Of a stretch of 64,000 bases of DNA, positions 13,960 through 27,060 are shown one piece after another (within the stretch, counting starts at the first letter, position 1; the number at the start of each line of letters is the position of its first letter). The notes under the pieces were generated by a model that saw nothing but the letters and a program-made list of their open reading frames with translations, had not been told where the DNA came from and did no database searches. The position numbers and the translations under genes were made by a program. Origin of the DNA: Rotaria sordida (Eukaryota; Rotifera; Eurotatoria; Philodinida; Philodinidae); contig CAJNOL010000166.1 in NCBI GenBank assembly GCA_905250125.1, positions 1-64,000 of the forward strand, in the 5' to 3' direction.

Positions 13960-14780
13960 TTTAATTTATATAGAACTGTTTTTGATGTATGTATACATTT
14001 ATATTATTCATTGCAATTATCATTTTTTTTGTTTGTTTATATTATATATTAATTTTATTGTCGAATAAAAGAAAACCAAACAGATAATAAATGGTGAAAT
14101 GTAAAGTTTATATACTAGGGAAAAAAATAATCATGTCGTATCATATCTAGAAGTTAAGTTTTAACTTGTATTATTCAGAGGTACTCGATAGAAATTGAAA
14201 TGTCTATAATATATCTTGAAGAGAGAACTAAATTCTTATTTATTTACTAGCTACAATTGAACTTGAATAAGACTTTCAAAAACTATTTTCTAAATGAAAA
14301 TCAAAGTCTGAATACTACATAATTAACTTATGGATATATCCTACACATATCAATACAATCAATTGATTAACCTTTTAAAGCTGTCGCTTAAATTTCTTTA
14401 CTACATTCACTAACTCTCAAATATTATTCGAGAAAGCAACTACTGAAGGCAATATCACATTTGCAAAATATAAAACGAAAATAGAAAGCTGCATTTTTTG
14501 TTCTTCTGTAAACAATTATTTTGTGCAAGACGGAGATACATGTTCATAAGAATAAAAAAGAAATCGTGTCTAATATTTTTCTCTTGGATACGTGACTGTG
14601 TATTCGTCTTACAACATAAATAATTAAAAAACTTCGTTTTTGTTTTTGTTTTTTTTTTCGTTTGTCGTCAATGAATGTTGTTACAGGCCTGTTTTGCTTT
14701 TATAAAAATACACTTGACCAAAGGGAATAACAACTTACTTGAGTTTTAATTAAAAAACACAAAGACAAATAATATTATGA
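13960..14780. other. Intergenic region, nothing recognised
   Basis: This AT-rich stretch of 0.8 kb follows the BRCT gene. An AATAAA-type signal lies near 14064. I see no coding exon or repeat. Confidence 0.4.
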
Positions 14781-15176
14781 CTAACGAGGAAAAAATCCGG
14801 AAACAAAGGTCAACGACAACAGAAAAGTATTAAAAATTCTATATGCAGAAAAATGGACAAGTCAGTATTTGGTTCTATCAAACTTACGTTCTCAACAACA
14901 TCCAGTGAACATACTTGCACATACACTTATGTTCAATTTACTGAAGAAGAAATCCAAAATAGTTGCTGTGATCTTCAAAGTAATGGTAGAAAAGTTAATG
15001 TATGCTTACGTCGAGCAGTTGCAATATAATTTTCAGAATACCAATGTCATCGCAATGATACTTCGGCGAATCAACCATCTGGTTTATACTTAAAACTCCT
15101 TGACGACAGTGAGTTAATGAATGCTTTTGTTGAATCCTCCAATGAAGATGATGACATTTTATATTGTCCTTCATGA
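14781..15176 (+). pseudogene. Open frame interrupted by one in-frame TAA
   Basis: From 14781 the frame is open to a TAA at 15027, then open again in the same frame to a TGA at 15174-15176. That makes about 131 codons with one stop, which is unlikely by chance in DNA this AT-rich. The ATG at 14853 opens MDKSVFGSIKLTFSTTSS. After the stop, the tail is acidic (ESSNEDDDILYCPS). Cysteines are frequent. I do not recognise the family. It could be a decayed gene, a remnant of a mobile element, or a gene whose stop lies in an intron. Confidence 0.35.
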
Positions 15177-15515
15177 TAAAAATGCAAGTATAACAAGAGT
15201 AAAAATTGCCAATAACCTTTTATGATTACTATAATCCACAAACAAAGTTCTAATATCATTTCATTTTGTGATCATATTTAATATTAGATAGCAACAATGT
15301 CCATATTATAATATATAACTTCAGGCAAAGAAACCTGAAAGTATCTATTATCAATTGTTAGAAACTAATCTGTAACTATATAATCAAAGGACAACAACGG
15401 TTAATACTTAGACGCAAGAATTACGTACAAACGAATAAAATACTACTCGAGGAAGCTCAACTGTACTCAATCTATGATGGTATAAATATTATCTTTCTAT
15501 AGCATTTCTTATACA

Positions 15516-15719
15516 ATGACTCTAACCGATCAAATTCCTGCACTTCTGGATAAAGTGGTACAAATTATAGGTATGGGATGCTAATTACTATATATTATCT
15601 TGTCTATTTTGGATGATATGTCTAGGGAACAAACAAGAAGATAATTTTTTTTTGCAATCTCTTGTTTTCGCTGTTTTGTAGCTCTTGACGCTGAGAAAAT
15701 GGCTCCGCTTTTAAAATGA
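15516..15719 (+). CDS. Possible two-exon micro-ORF
   Basis: ATG at 15516 opens 18 codons (MTLTDQIPALLDKVVQII) to a GT donor after 15570. An acceptor at 15681 joins in phase to 15682-15719, adding ALDAEKMAPLLK and a TGA, for 30 residues in total. The composition is protein-like (amphipathic, few low-complexity runs) and the phase closes. The length is so short that chance is a real alternative, and it may be the 5' remnant of a larger lost gene. Confidence 0.18.
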
Positions 15720-17425
15720 ATAGCAGAGACCAAAGGTACATGATATTTTGGCATAGTCTAAACATGACCGCAGACTCACGGCATTCTAAATTTTTTTGTG
15801 ATCAATTTTTGATTTTTATTTAAAGATATTTATACACTCTTGCTTTTAATTAAATTTCCTATCCAACAGTATATAAACTAACTATCAAACCATATAAATC
15901 CTCTTTTGAAAATGACGTATCCGTTAACTCTAAAAAGCCACAAGAGAACCTATTCGGCTGAGTACCAAAGTAAGTTACAAGTTTGACCGATCAAACTAAA
16001 ACTTATAGGAGCGACTAGTAACTCTAGACTCTATAATCGCTGAATATTGCATGTCAAACACCCATTGTTTTCTGATTGGACCAAAATAGTCCCAAAACAT
16101 TCCCTCATCCTTTGCATTTATATGTAAAAGATTCACACTGCATCGTGTGGTGTATTCTGTTTTTTTAATACAGCGCATTAGATTATAAAAAATGAGTTGG
16201 AAAAAGGTGCTGTTTTTTTGTCTGTGAGAGACCATTTTTTTTCTAACTGTCAAAAATTAGTGGCTCACAATTTTGTCCATTCTGAAAAGAAAAGGTGCAA
16301 TTATAAAATAATCTGTCCTTTGTAGATTGTAGAGCTTTTCACGCTGCATCTTGTAGTGTATTTTGTTTTTTTAATATAGCGTATTAGGTGATGAAAAAAT
16401 GAATCGGAAAAAGGAACTTTTTTTTGTCCGAGGGAGACTAGAGCGCTTAGACAATATTTGTTCACATGTACATTTCCTCATTTTGCATGATTATTTCTCA
16501 TCTTTCCCTTGCTTCCCGAATCACAACAACAACAATTTCAGTAGAAATTTTGCGTTGATGTTCGACTGGTATGTCGTTGCCCTTTGATCTCAGCTCCTAA
16601 TCTATACACTATGACTAATGAATTCATATTAGAGGCTTGCATTAAACACTACATTCAAAGAAGATTAAAATATATGCGCACAATCGATCTTGGCCGTTCA
16701 TTCTTCTATAATGATATTTTTCTTTGGAAAGATTTTCAAAAAGAAAGAAGGATCACCTTGGCCAGTTTTTTCGTAGTAATCATCTGAAGCAATTGGTAGA
16801 AAAGCATGAATAGATGCTCTTAAAATGGATATCATTTATTGAAAACAATTAGTTGTATACAAAGAAAAGAGCATACTAAATTTTTCTTTCATGCTTCCTT
16901 TTTTTTCATTTTTTTTGCTTCTCCTTTTTCTTTTTCTTTCTGTTCTGGAAACGTTTACGACTGTCTTCCTTAGCTTCCCTTCCCTTCCTGTCTCTTTCGT
17001 TTAACGTGCTTCTTCTCAAATTTTTGAATTTTTATGATTTTATTTGCTTTTTTCTTGTTGTCTGTGTTAATGCTCTTACACTCACGCGGGTAGAGTCAAT
17101 ACTCGATATACTGATATTGGTGGTAACTGTAAAATGTATTGCATTTATGTTGTTGTTTAATGCTTAAGCATCATAATTTCTTTCTATATTATTATTTTAT
17201 ATGACATGCACGTGAAAAAAAATGGTACATGTATGGTTACTTTAATGATTCATTTGGTCGTTGCATTCGTCGCATTGCATGTGTTTCAGTTCTCTGGGTA
17301 AGAAAAAAATTGCCCAACCACGACGAAGGTTGGTGACACATTGTCAATAAACACATAGAAAGAAAAGTAAATTTCAACAGGTAATCATTTTAACAATAGA
17401 TACTGTTCGAAAGAAACCAACATTA
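15720..17425. other. Gene-poor region with a diverged direct repeat
   Basis: This 1.7 kb region has no recognisable gene. It contains the direct repeat annotated at 16134 and 16340. An open frame near 16584-16787 has no known similarity and no other support. Confidence 0.4.
16134..16439. repeat. Two ~100-bp direct repeats
   Basis: Copy one is about 16134-16233 and copy two about 16340-16439, in the same orientation and 206 bases apart. Both carry the shared order CACxCTGCATC, TGTATTxTGTTTTTTTAATA, GCGxATTAG, ATGAxTxGGAAAAAGG, then TTTTTTTGTC. By eye they are roughly 80 percent identical, so this is an old local duplication. Confidence 0.55.
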
Positions 17426-20400
17426 ATGTCTCATAAAACTCCTTCGTCTCTTTTGTCACTACCTGTTGAGCTTGTCTATCACATTCTGGACAATCTTGAT
17501 CAATTAACAATTTTGTATTCAGTTCGTAATGTATGTACACGACTGAATGTCATCACGGACACATATTATCGATACCAGGTAAACTTCATCTATATCATAG
17601 AGTAAGATTCCTATAATCTTCAAGACATCATTGAATTCAGCATATGATTATTATTTTTGATATTTTACTTCTTGACTTTAGAGTAGTAATAGTTCGAAAA
17701 TAATATTGTGACTTTGATCAATATCACCTTTAAAGAAAAGAATCAATTACATTATTCAAGTTATTGCCAAGGATTTTATCAAGTTTCTTTTTTTCTTGTT
17801 CTACAACATTTTACTAAACAGAAAACAAATTTAAGATGTTTTTAAAACGCATAAAATATTTTCGCATGCAGTTTTTTTCCTACATGATTTAGAAAAAATA
17901 CTTCTTCAGATAAACTGAACTGAAGATCATAGAAGAGACCTAGTTGGGTTTTATGAATTTTACATTTCTTGAGTTTAGGAAATCTAAACATTCATTAAAG
18001 AAACGAAGTCATCCAAAGAAAATAAACATGCTTCTAAGAAGTCGCAGAACCTAAGAAACTCTAAGAGTTGTCAGAAGTTTAGGGACTCTAACAATACTCT
18101 AGAGTCATAATAGTTATACAATCATCCAATGAATGCCACTATGTCCTTATAATCAAAGAAAACAAATAAGCAGCGGTTTTGGTGCATTTTTACTCTGACA
18201 ATTATGGTAATCTTTAGATAGAGTGAATAAAATGTAACTTTTCAGAAATCGGTGTTTTTCGAATAGAGGCTTACTTAAGAGAAGATGAGTAATTTATTTG
18301 ATTGGTGGAACGATCGGTTGACGATAAAAAGGTCTCTAGTTCATAATTCTTCTCACATAAAAAGGATTTCCTAACTTAACTGAATGCAAACCTTGTACAA
18401 TAGTGAGTTGGACGTTTTATATGAGATTTCAGGTGATTCAATCGATCTTTTCACTACCGATGTAAATATTTTTTATGTCAAAACAGGTCATTTTTGCATT
18501 TAACGTTTATATGAGTAATTGCATTGGAGTGCATCATTTCTTTGAACAATACCTGGACTTGTAATTTGAAATAAAGATTTCCGGATGAATGCTGTAATAA
18601 TAAAATTCGATTTGTGAAAGTAAAAGAAACCTGAAACACAGCACGAAGAAGTCTGTTTAACTTACAGATTCTATCCAGCATTCTGTTTTATATAGAAAAT
18701 CATGGAACGAAAATTTTCTGCATTTAAGAATGATCAATCAGTGATCAAACCAGACCTCTTCACTTGAATAATTTCGTACGACTTTAGTGAATTCTTTCTT
18801 GATTTTTTTTACACCTGACTGATATGAACGAAGTTATCAGGAGTTTCTCAAGCAGTCTGAAATACCCCCTTATTCCACAACGAAACAAAGTCGATGATGA
18901 TTGTAACCAAATGATCTCTAAAATCTCGTGAAAATCTTGCGTATTTCGTAGTAAAAAATTCAAAGGTAGATAAAATAATCTAACAGGATTCTCGTCAGAT
19001 TTGATGTCAATCTTGCTTAGATATTTGCATTCATTCATCTTGCGATCGCCCATCATAGTCTGTATTTACTTTCCACAAAGTATTCACCAATCACTCGAGA
19101 ATTACATTTGATAATATTAAGAAGAGCATCCAACAACCACGATAATAATTTCACGACAAAATAAATCACAGGATATCATGCAGCTACACACTCCATTCGG
19201 TCTCAAAAAAGTATTTCTTCAATCATCGTGATCTCGATAAGGGTTGTCAATAATTATGCTCCAAGTTTTAAGTAACCCGGGTCCGAAAATATGATAGCCA
19301 GCAGCAAAACTGATTTCGAGTTCAATCCAATATATTATTGTTTTAGTATTACTCATGCAAATTCAGCATTCACTTATGAATCAATCTCATATCAAGATCG
19401 ATTGAATGCTTATATCATCGAGAATTCTCTTCAAAAAACATTGCGTCATCCGTCCAACCCTGACTAAAAAACGCTAAATCTGCCGTTACATAAACTTAAA
19501 GCAGGACAGTAACGTCTTCTTTTGGATATTGTTCTCCGTCATCATGCCATCTGCTACAAAACATCACCATCATAGCAAGAAAAAAGAATAAGAGAGGATA
19601 TACACACAACTGAAAGATAGAGAACTGACAAGACGCACTCATTCTGCATGTTCTTTCCATGCTGTTCACTTCTCCGTACGTTTGTTAGACCAGTCCATTC
19701 AACCTTCCTTGTGATCGCCTTCACATGAGCCATCTTTTTACAACAATACTACATTTTTTAAGACAGAAATAATAATGACCATATTTTATTTCTCTCAAAG
19801 CTAACGTATTGAAGACCACGTCAGTCACCAATCTTCTCTCAAATAACACACTGATAGGGAATTCCTTATCCATTCCGCATTCTTATCATCACCACTTTTC
19901 ACACAGACACTCACCACACTCAATCTTGGGGCAAATGGAATCGGTGACGAAGGAACAAAACAACTTACCAATGTTCTCATCAACAACATGGTAAAACACC
20001 ATTCTGAATTTACTTCTATTTCTTCACTATCTTCACTTTCTACTCAGACAATCATCGCACTCTACCTTGGGTGGAATCAAATCGGAGAAAAAGGGGCACA
20101 ACATCTTGCCAATGTTCTCATTCACAACACGGTAAAAAGGCATATTCTACTCATTTCTATCTTCACTATCTCCACTTTTCACACAGACACTCGCCACACT
20201 CGACCTTGGATCGAATCAAATCGGACAAAAAGGGGCACAACATCTCGCCAATGCTCTTACCAACAACACAGTAAAATACAATTCTCCATTCATCCTCTTC
20301 TTCACTATCTCTACTTTACATACAGACACTCACAACACTCGACCTCAAGGGCAATGGAATCGGAATCAACGGTACCCAACATCTTGCCAATGCCCTCATG

Positions 20401-22371
20401 AAAAACACGGTAAAACACCATTCTCTATTCATCTCCTTCTTCATTATTTCTACTTTTTCACACAGACACTCACAACACTCGATCTCATGAACAATAAAAT
20501 CGGAGTCGACGGTGCACTGTATCTTGCGAATGCTCTCGTCCATAACACAGTAAAACACCATTTTCTACTCATTTCGCCCTTCAATATCTCTACTTCTCAC
20601 GCAGACACTGTTCACACTCAAACTTGCGGATAACGCCATCTTGAATCAAGGGACGCAATATCTCGCCTATGCTCTCACGAAAAACACGGTAAAGCACGAT
20701 CCCCTGCTCATCTCCTTCTTCACTGTCTTTACTTTTTGTACAGGCACTCACAACACTCGACCTCAGAAACAATGCAATTCAAGACAATGGTGCACAACAT
20801 CTTGCCAATGCTCTTGCCAACAATATCGTAAAATAGTATATTCTAGTCATTCTGCTCTTTACTATTTCCATTTTTCGCATAGACACTCACCACACTCTCC
20901 CTTCGGTGGAATCAAATCGGAAAAGAAGGAGCACAATATCTCGCTAATGCTCTCACGAAAAATACAGTAAAACACAATTCTGTACTCATCTTCTTCTTCA
21001 CTTTCTCTACTTTTAACGAAGGCACTTGCTACACTCGACTTAATGGGTAATAAAATCGCAGCCGACGGTGCACAACATCTTGCCAACATTCTCACCAGTA
21101 ATAGGGTAAAAAATATTATACTCATCTCTGTTTTCACTGTCTTCACTACTAACACAGACACTCGTCACACTCGATCTTGGGTGGAATCAAATCGGAAAAG
21201 AAGGAGTACAACTTCTTGCTAATGCTATCACGAAAAACACGGTAAAACACGATTATTTACATATCTTCTTCTTCATTATCTCTATTTTTTATGCAGACAC
21301 TCACAACACTCGACCTCATGGGCAATGAGATCGGAGCTGACAGTGTACAGCATCTTGCTAATGCTCTCATCAATAACACGGTAAAACGCCATTGCCTACT
21401 TGTTTCGTTCTTCAATATCACAACTTTTCACGCAGACACTCTCCATACTTAACCTTGCGGATAATGACATTGGGAACAACGGGGCACAATATCTTAGCAA
21501 TGCTCTTGCCAACAACACTGTAAAATAGCATATTCTAGTCATCCCGCTGTTCACTATCTCTAGTTTTTATACAGACACTCACCACCCTCTATATCATGGG
21601 CAATAGAATAGGAGTCGACGGTGCACAACATCTTGCCGATGTTCTGGCCAACAACACGGTAAAACACGATTCTCTACTCATTTCCTTGTTCGCTATCTGT
21701 ACTTTTCACATAGACATTGACAACGCTTGACCTCACAAACAATGAAATCGGAGCCAATGGCGCTCAGCATCTTGCCAATGCTCTCATCAATAACAAAGTG
21801 AAACATCATTTTCTACCGGCGTCTCTCTTCCCTATCTCCATTTTTCACACAGACACTCGTCACACTCGATCTTGGATGGAATAAAATCAGAGAAGGGACA
21901 CAATATCTCGCCAATACTCTCACGAAAAACACGGTAAAGTATGATTCCCTACTCATGTCCTTCTTCACTATCTCTACTTTTCACACAGACACTCACAACA
22001 CTCAGCCTTGTGGGCAATGAAATCACACAACACGGTGCACAGTATCTTGCCAATGCTCTCGCAAAAAACACGGTAAAACAGTATGTTGTACTCATTTCGT
22101 TCTTGAATATCCCAACTTCTTACGCAGACACTGTTTACACTGAACCTGGCGCAGAATTACATCTTGAACCAAGGTGCACAAAGTCTTGCCAATGCTCTCG
22201 CCAACAATACGGTAAGACACCATTTTTTACTTATCTCGTTCTTCATTATGTCGACTTTTCACATAGACACTCATCACATTGATTCTTACGGGCAATCAAA
22301 TCGAAAAACAAAGAATAGAAGATGCGATGGAAATTCTGAAGGCTAACGACGCACTGAAAGTGCTCTGGTGA
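17426..22371 (+). CDS. F-box protein with 18 one-exon leucine-rich repeats
   Basis: Exon 1 (17426-17578, phase 0) encodes an F-box: LLSLPVELVYHILDNLDQLT followed by RNVCTRLNVIT. Eighteen LRR exons follow, starting at 19907, 20048, 20187, 20326, 20466, 20605, 20744, 20883, 21022, 21158, 21297, 21436, 21575, 21714, 21853, 21989, 22128 and 22267. Each is 84 nt (28 codons) and phase 0, except exon 15 of the array (81 nt) and the last (22267-22371, ending in TGA). A typical repeat reads TLxTLDLxxNxIGxxGAQHL then ANALxxNT, the ribonuclease-inhibitor LRR type. The predicted protein is about 560 residues. F-box proteins recruit substrates to SCF ubiquitin ligases through Skp1, and LRRs bind the target. 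Joining the F-box exon to the array across a 2.3 kb intron is my inference, supported by matching phase and order. Confidence 0.75.
17579..19906. other. Large intron between F-box exon and LRR array
   Basis: The donor after 17578 (CAG|GTAAAC) and the acceptor at 19906 bracket 2.3 kb. I see no additional intact LRR exon. Just before the array, 19810-19850 resembles the end of an LRR exon (LLSNNT), but its donor is CT rather than GT, so it looks like a decayed repeat. A minus-strand open frame at 18784-19056 (90 codons) matches nothing I know. Confidence 0.45.
19907..22371 (+). repeat. Tandem exon-intron repeat array, ~140-bp period
   Basis: The LRR units repeat as exon plus intron. Starts are usually 139-141 bases apart, from 84-nt exons and introns of about 52-56 bases. 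The introns are conserved too: they begin GTAAAACAC, have a middle such as TTCACTATCTCTACTTTT, and end CACACAG or CGCAGACA-like. Conservation of intron sequence shows that whole exon-intron units duplicated recently or are being homogenised. Confidence 0.85.
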
Positions 22372-25300
22372 TAACTCGTCGTTTCGGTTTCAGATGACCA
22401 CGTTGTACTTTTTTGGAATTCTATTTTTCTATTTGAGTGAAGAAACTTACGTTACGTTTTAAGATGATGTCTTTTTTATTGTGTGACTTCGTAGAATGTC
22501 GAAAGAGTCAGGTGAGAATGTCATGGATGATTTGCTAAAACGAACTTATTGGCAACTAACTATTCCTATTCATCTGATGTAATTCTACACATAGTCATTT
22601 TTACGTCTGAGAGGTTGTGACAAAATCGTGAAAAGTGCTTTTGAAGGTGTCTATGAAAGATTATTAGGTAGATGCGTATGAGGTATTAATCTATGTTTTC
22701 GATTTCTCAAGGATTCATCTATATACCATCGATCATATATGGAGAGAATACTTTACTACCTGTAACACATATTTAGTGTTCAGAAAGGTCCGTTGAAGAC
22801 CGACTACTTCATCGATAAATCACTTGCAAGTCGTGAAAGTATGCGTTCGTCATCTCAACTTTTTAGCTTTCATATCAAGAATTTCACGAAAAGAAGAAAG
22901 AACTTGTATTCTGTTGAGAGCATATTTGGATTCTTGGGTGGTCTGGTTTTTACCATTGCTGAAGATTATCACATCTGAGTATAAAGCTGATGAAACACTC
23001 GACACATGTAGCATAGAAGGAAATCTGAAAATCGGATAGGAAATGTCATCTGTAGAATTGTGATTGCGTTTTCAGAAACATTGAAACCTTGAACTGAACA
23101 CTCTCTTCCATTCCAGTATCGTTAGGTTGCGATTTGAAATCCATCGACATTTAGTCATCAGCTCTGAATGTGTCGAGCACACAGTAATAAGATCAAAAGC
23201 AAGCAGTCGATTACAAATATATCGAATGAATAACATAAATAAAACAAGAGCCAACTCACGTACTCTAAATGGAACAAGACAGCGATGAACAAGTATCTGA
23301 TATTTACTACTCTCCTATTATGGAAGCAGACTCTGAATAATCTGGATATCTATCTGTCACGTCTCATCTAAGACAACGCTTTCGAGTCTTTCCACGATAA
23401 TAATAATGTGACAACTGATTTTGCATTAATACGATGTTTCACTGTGTTCTCGAATTCAATGCCCATGAAATAGGACGAATCGATAACGTCGAGAATTATA
23501 AATCCACGCAAAAGCAACTGCAACTAATGCACTTATCACCCACAACTGTACATATGCTCAGTGAAGATGTCATGTCCTTTTGGTCTTCGATATTATAGCC
23601 ACAACGGCCAAATGTAGCAATAGTCTCTGTAGAAAGTACAGATAGGCAAGAGAGGGATGAAAGTTGAGAATAATATGTCACTATGTTTTCTGTGAAAAAA
23701 AGGGTTGGTGGAAGATTGATACAGGGGTGAAATTGAGTCTACAACAAAATAAACAAATGATGTGTTGACTAGAAAGGATTGCATGTAGGCTAATATCACC
23801 ATCCATCTCAATAAACCATCAGTGTGCAATTTTGATATAAAACATTGGGATCCACTATCCTCAGCTGCAACTAAAACAGATGCCTTCTTGTTCTATCTTG
23901 CACAGAAACTGAAAAAATAAAGATGAATAGAATACAACGAAGATTATTCGATTGATTATCTCGATATAAAATGAGATTGCATATGTTTGGTTAGATTTGA
24001 TGAGATGAGTAGAGGATCAAGAAGCAAATTCCTGTTTTCCTTCAGAGGATTCATCACTGAAAAATTAGAAATTTGATATTGTTCAATATACATATGATCA
24101 TTATGATCATCATGATACTCAGAATTACCAGTGCCATAATTCTAAGAATTCATAATTGAAATTCAAACATGACAGGCAAGATAATGACGATCAACATCAT
24201 GACTTTTGACTCTCAGAAAAATATGAACTTCTACATATGAGATTACGAAGGAAATTTATTTCTTGTTGATAAGAGGGAAAAGAGAACTAGAGTTCTATTC
24301 ATTTCACGATAAGACTGTGGAGATCAATCAAGAATATAAGCGAACAGAGAGAGGGTCTGCAGTGTACATATTGACAATGATTGCGATAAGTAGGCGACGA
24401 CTGCTTCAAGTGGTTCTTTTTTTCAATATCATACGGCATTGCCAAACTGCATCGTTCTTGTGCTTTGTGATTTCATGAAAAATATTGTGGAATAAACTTC
24501 ATATTTAAAATTGCTATATTGAACAATCCAAGACTATGAAGGTATGTTTTTCTAAGTGCAGTTGTACGTAAACTAGAACTTGTAAAACTGTGTTAACCAA
24601 TGGATCTGATCTATTTTTATGTTCAATTTTCACATATTGTTCGCATTCACTTATTTTATTTATTTTTCTGTTCCCAGTAACTTTTGGACTTTTTTTTACT
24701 GATTGTAACTTTTTTAATTTTTTTTCATTATGTATAATTTGTATGTTTATTAAAACAAATAAAAGAAATTAAGCTATGAAACGAATATAAAAAGTGATTT
24801 TCAAATTTATAAAAAATTCTCTAATCATAAAGTTCTATGTGAATTCATTGCTGATTTTCTAATTAGAAAATCATACTTGTAATTTGTATCTTATTAAATA
24901 TCGTATTTTCAGGAAAGTAGAAATTCATTGTCGAATTCTTATAGGTATTCGTAGAGTATTGCTTTCTGTTCTTTATCACTCTTTTTCCACTTTACAATAT
25001 AGGATATATGCAAACGATCTACATCAAAATCTAAAAACATCAATTCAAATATTACAGACACAGCAGTTTATAATAACTTGCATACCATGCTTTATATGTA
25101 GTCTCGTTGGTGAATGAATGCTCATCAATTAATACAATTGGTATTACATACCATCATTCCTATAATTACTCGACTGTATAAGACCTAAAATTTGTTTAGT
25201 ATTTATTAAGTACGGTAAATCTCTATATTTGGATATCGTAAATGCGTTCATTTGATTGGATCGACTGTGCTTAATGATAAGCTCAAATAAAAATAATAAA

Positions 25301-27060
25301 TCAAATCGAAATTGCCATAAAAATAAATTTAATTAAACGTGTTTCATGATGACTTGAACTTGAAAATATCAGAATTAAATATGGTGCAAGAATCGCAGGA
25401 TTAATCATCTACAAGATAAAAATTTGTTTAATAAGAAATATAATTTTTAATAGAAAAAAAGCGAACCAGTTCCAATAGAAAAATATCAAGTATGATTTTT
25501 CAAGCTCAATCTTTAGTAAACCTTACGTTTGCGCATATAATGATCAAATTAATCTATTCGCCTTTTTTATGAATTATGGTTCATCGTCTGGTGTATTATA
25601 ACACTCGACAGATATCTCTTTTACTAAATAAATTCATTTTACTAAATAAAATCTATGTAAAGATAATCCAAAGATAAAAATATTAATTGTTATTCTGAAC
25701 GAAGATAATTAAAAATTTGTAAACTAAATCTTACATAGAAGAGGCAGGATAAAAGTTCAAATGTAATTGTTGACTATTGTTGTTATGTTCATATGAGTGG
25801 GAGTGTGATGGTGAGTGGATTCGGATGAGAGTGGCGGTGTGGTGTGAGAGTAGTTATTGGTGTAGTTGTCACTATGATTGTTGATGCGAGCGTGGACAGT
25901 CAATGTGAGTTCGGTGTTAGTGTGAGTCGTGGGTGTGCGTGTGTCTGTTAGTATGCTTGTGGGTATAGGTGTGCGTGTGGATGTTCGAGTGGAAGCGCGG
26001 ATGTATGATGTTGTGTATGAATATAAGGATGCTAGTATTTTTTGGTGGATTGTTGTGATGTGTGAGTCTGACGGTGGAAGAATACGGTTGTGGTTGTGGA
26101 TATTTGAGTACATGTAGGATTGGTTAAATAGGTGAAGAGAAGCGCCACACGACATGCACAGAGAGGTTCTCATGGACACCTGCACTCACACCCATCACTC
26201 ATAATGCACATTATCACATGATCAACAGATTTTTAATATATACATACTATGTAAAAAAAGTTCATGAAAGTTATATCGTCCATCAAATTGAATTAATTTA
26301 CATCAATTTTAACAGAAATATAGCATATTTTAAGTTTCAAGGTCAAGTTGTACGGAAATGAACTAGAGTATGCTACTATTTTGAGAACCAAGGTCATTTC
26401 TAACAAGCTATTTATAGTTCTAAAGCATTTGTTCGAAAAAAGCTGACGATACCCTTCGATAGATCATAATCTTTTCTATTTAACTGTATAACAACAATCT
26501 TCAAACAACATTGAAAATGCATCACTTTTCATGTGATATTGTTTCATTATTTTAGTTATATTTCGTTTGCTCTTTCAGTGTACAATTTGTTTATTCTCTC
26601 GTTCTTTTCTATTGTATTTAAAACTGTTTAAATATTTCCACTTTTTAGTTCAACATATTCACTATACAATCTATTTTCTTCGTTTATGATTATTTGTTTC
26701 TCGTATAATACAATATGAAAGATGTCGTTAAATACCAATACTGGTATCTCAAATAAAACTGAAACTTTTATAACATTTTTCTTGACTTTTTCCAATCACT
26801 TTCGTTTTTTAATTGAAGTTCATGTTGATAAACGATATATATTCAGATAAATCTTAATAAAATTGTTCAATTTAAAATGACAGCATGATGACTACTAACC
26901 AATAAAAAAACGTCCACGCACACACTTTTTGTGGTAGACTGCCACGAATCTCTCTTTTTTCGATTACGTGTACAAAATGCCAATTTGTTACATTAACATT
27001 ACATATTAATTTTTGATATAAATTCGTTCTATTTTATAGAATTGTTTTTGAAATAACACA
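22372..27060. other. Gene-poor intergenic region
   Basis: This 4.7 kb region follows the LRR gene. Only short open frames with no recognisable similarity occur. It contains the GT-skewed tract annotated at 25790 and many AT-rich runs. Its right end should hold the SEC24 promoter; an acceptor-like TTTTATAG at 27039 precedes the SEC24 start by 21 bases. Confidence 0.45.
25790..26085. repeat. GT-skewed low-complexity tract
   Basis: About 300 bases of the plus strand are rich in GTG, GAGTG and TGTGTG words with few C residues, for example GGGTGTGCGTGTGTCTGTTA near 25930. The complementary strand reads as a Thr/Ser-rich open frame (25757-26185) made by the skewed composition. I interpret it as a degenerate minisatellite. 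Confidence 0.5.

Noticed and set aside
19988-20970. Plus-strand frames running through LRR introns
   Set aside because: They read exons in the wrong frame and translate intron sequence; the phase-0 exon model explains all units consistently.
20316-21161. Minus-strand open frames opposite the LRR array
   Set aside because: They repeat with the LRR period and cross the exon-intron units; they are antisense shadows of the array.
19907-22371. Tandem repeat considered as CRISPR or satellite
   Set aside because: The ~140-bp period encodes intact LRR codons with splice sites, so it is a coding exon array.
25757-26185. Thr/Ser-rich minus-strand open frame of 142 codons
   Set aside because: The composition is fully explained by the GT-skewed tract; no domain or splice context supports it.
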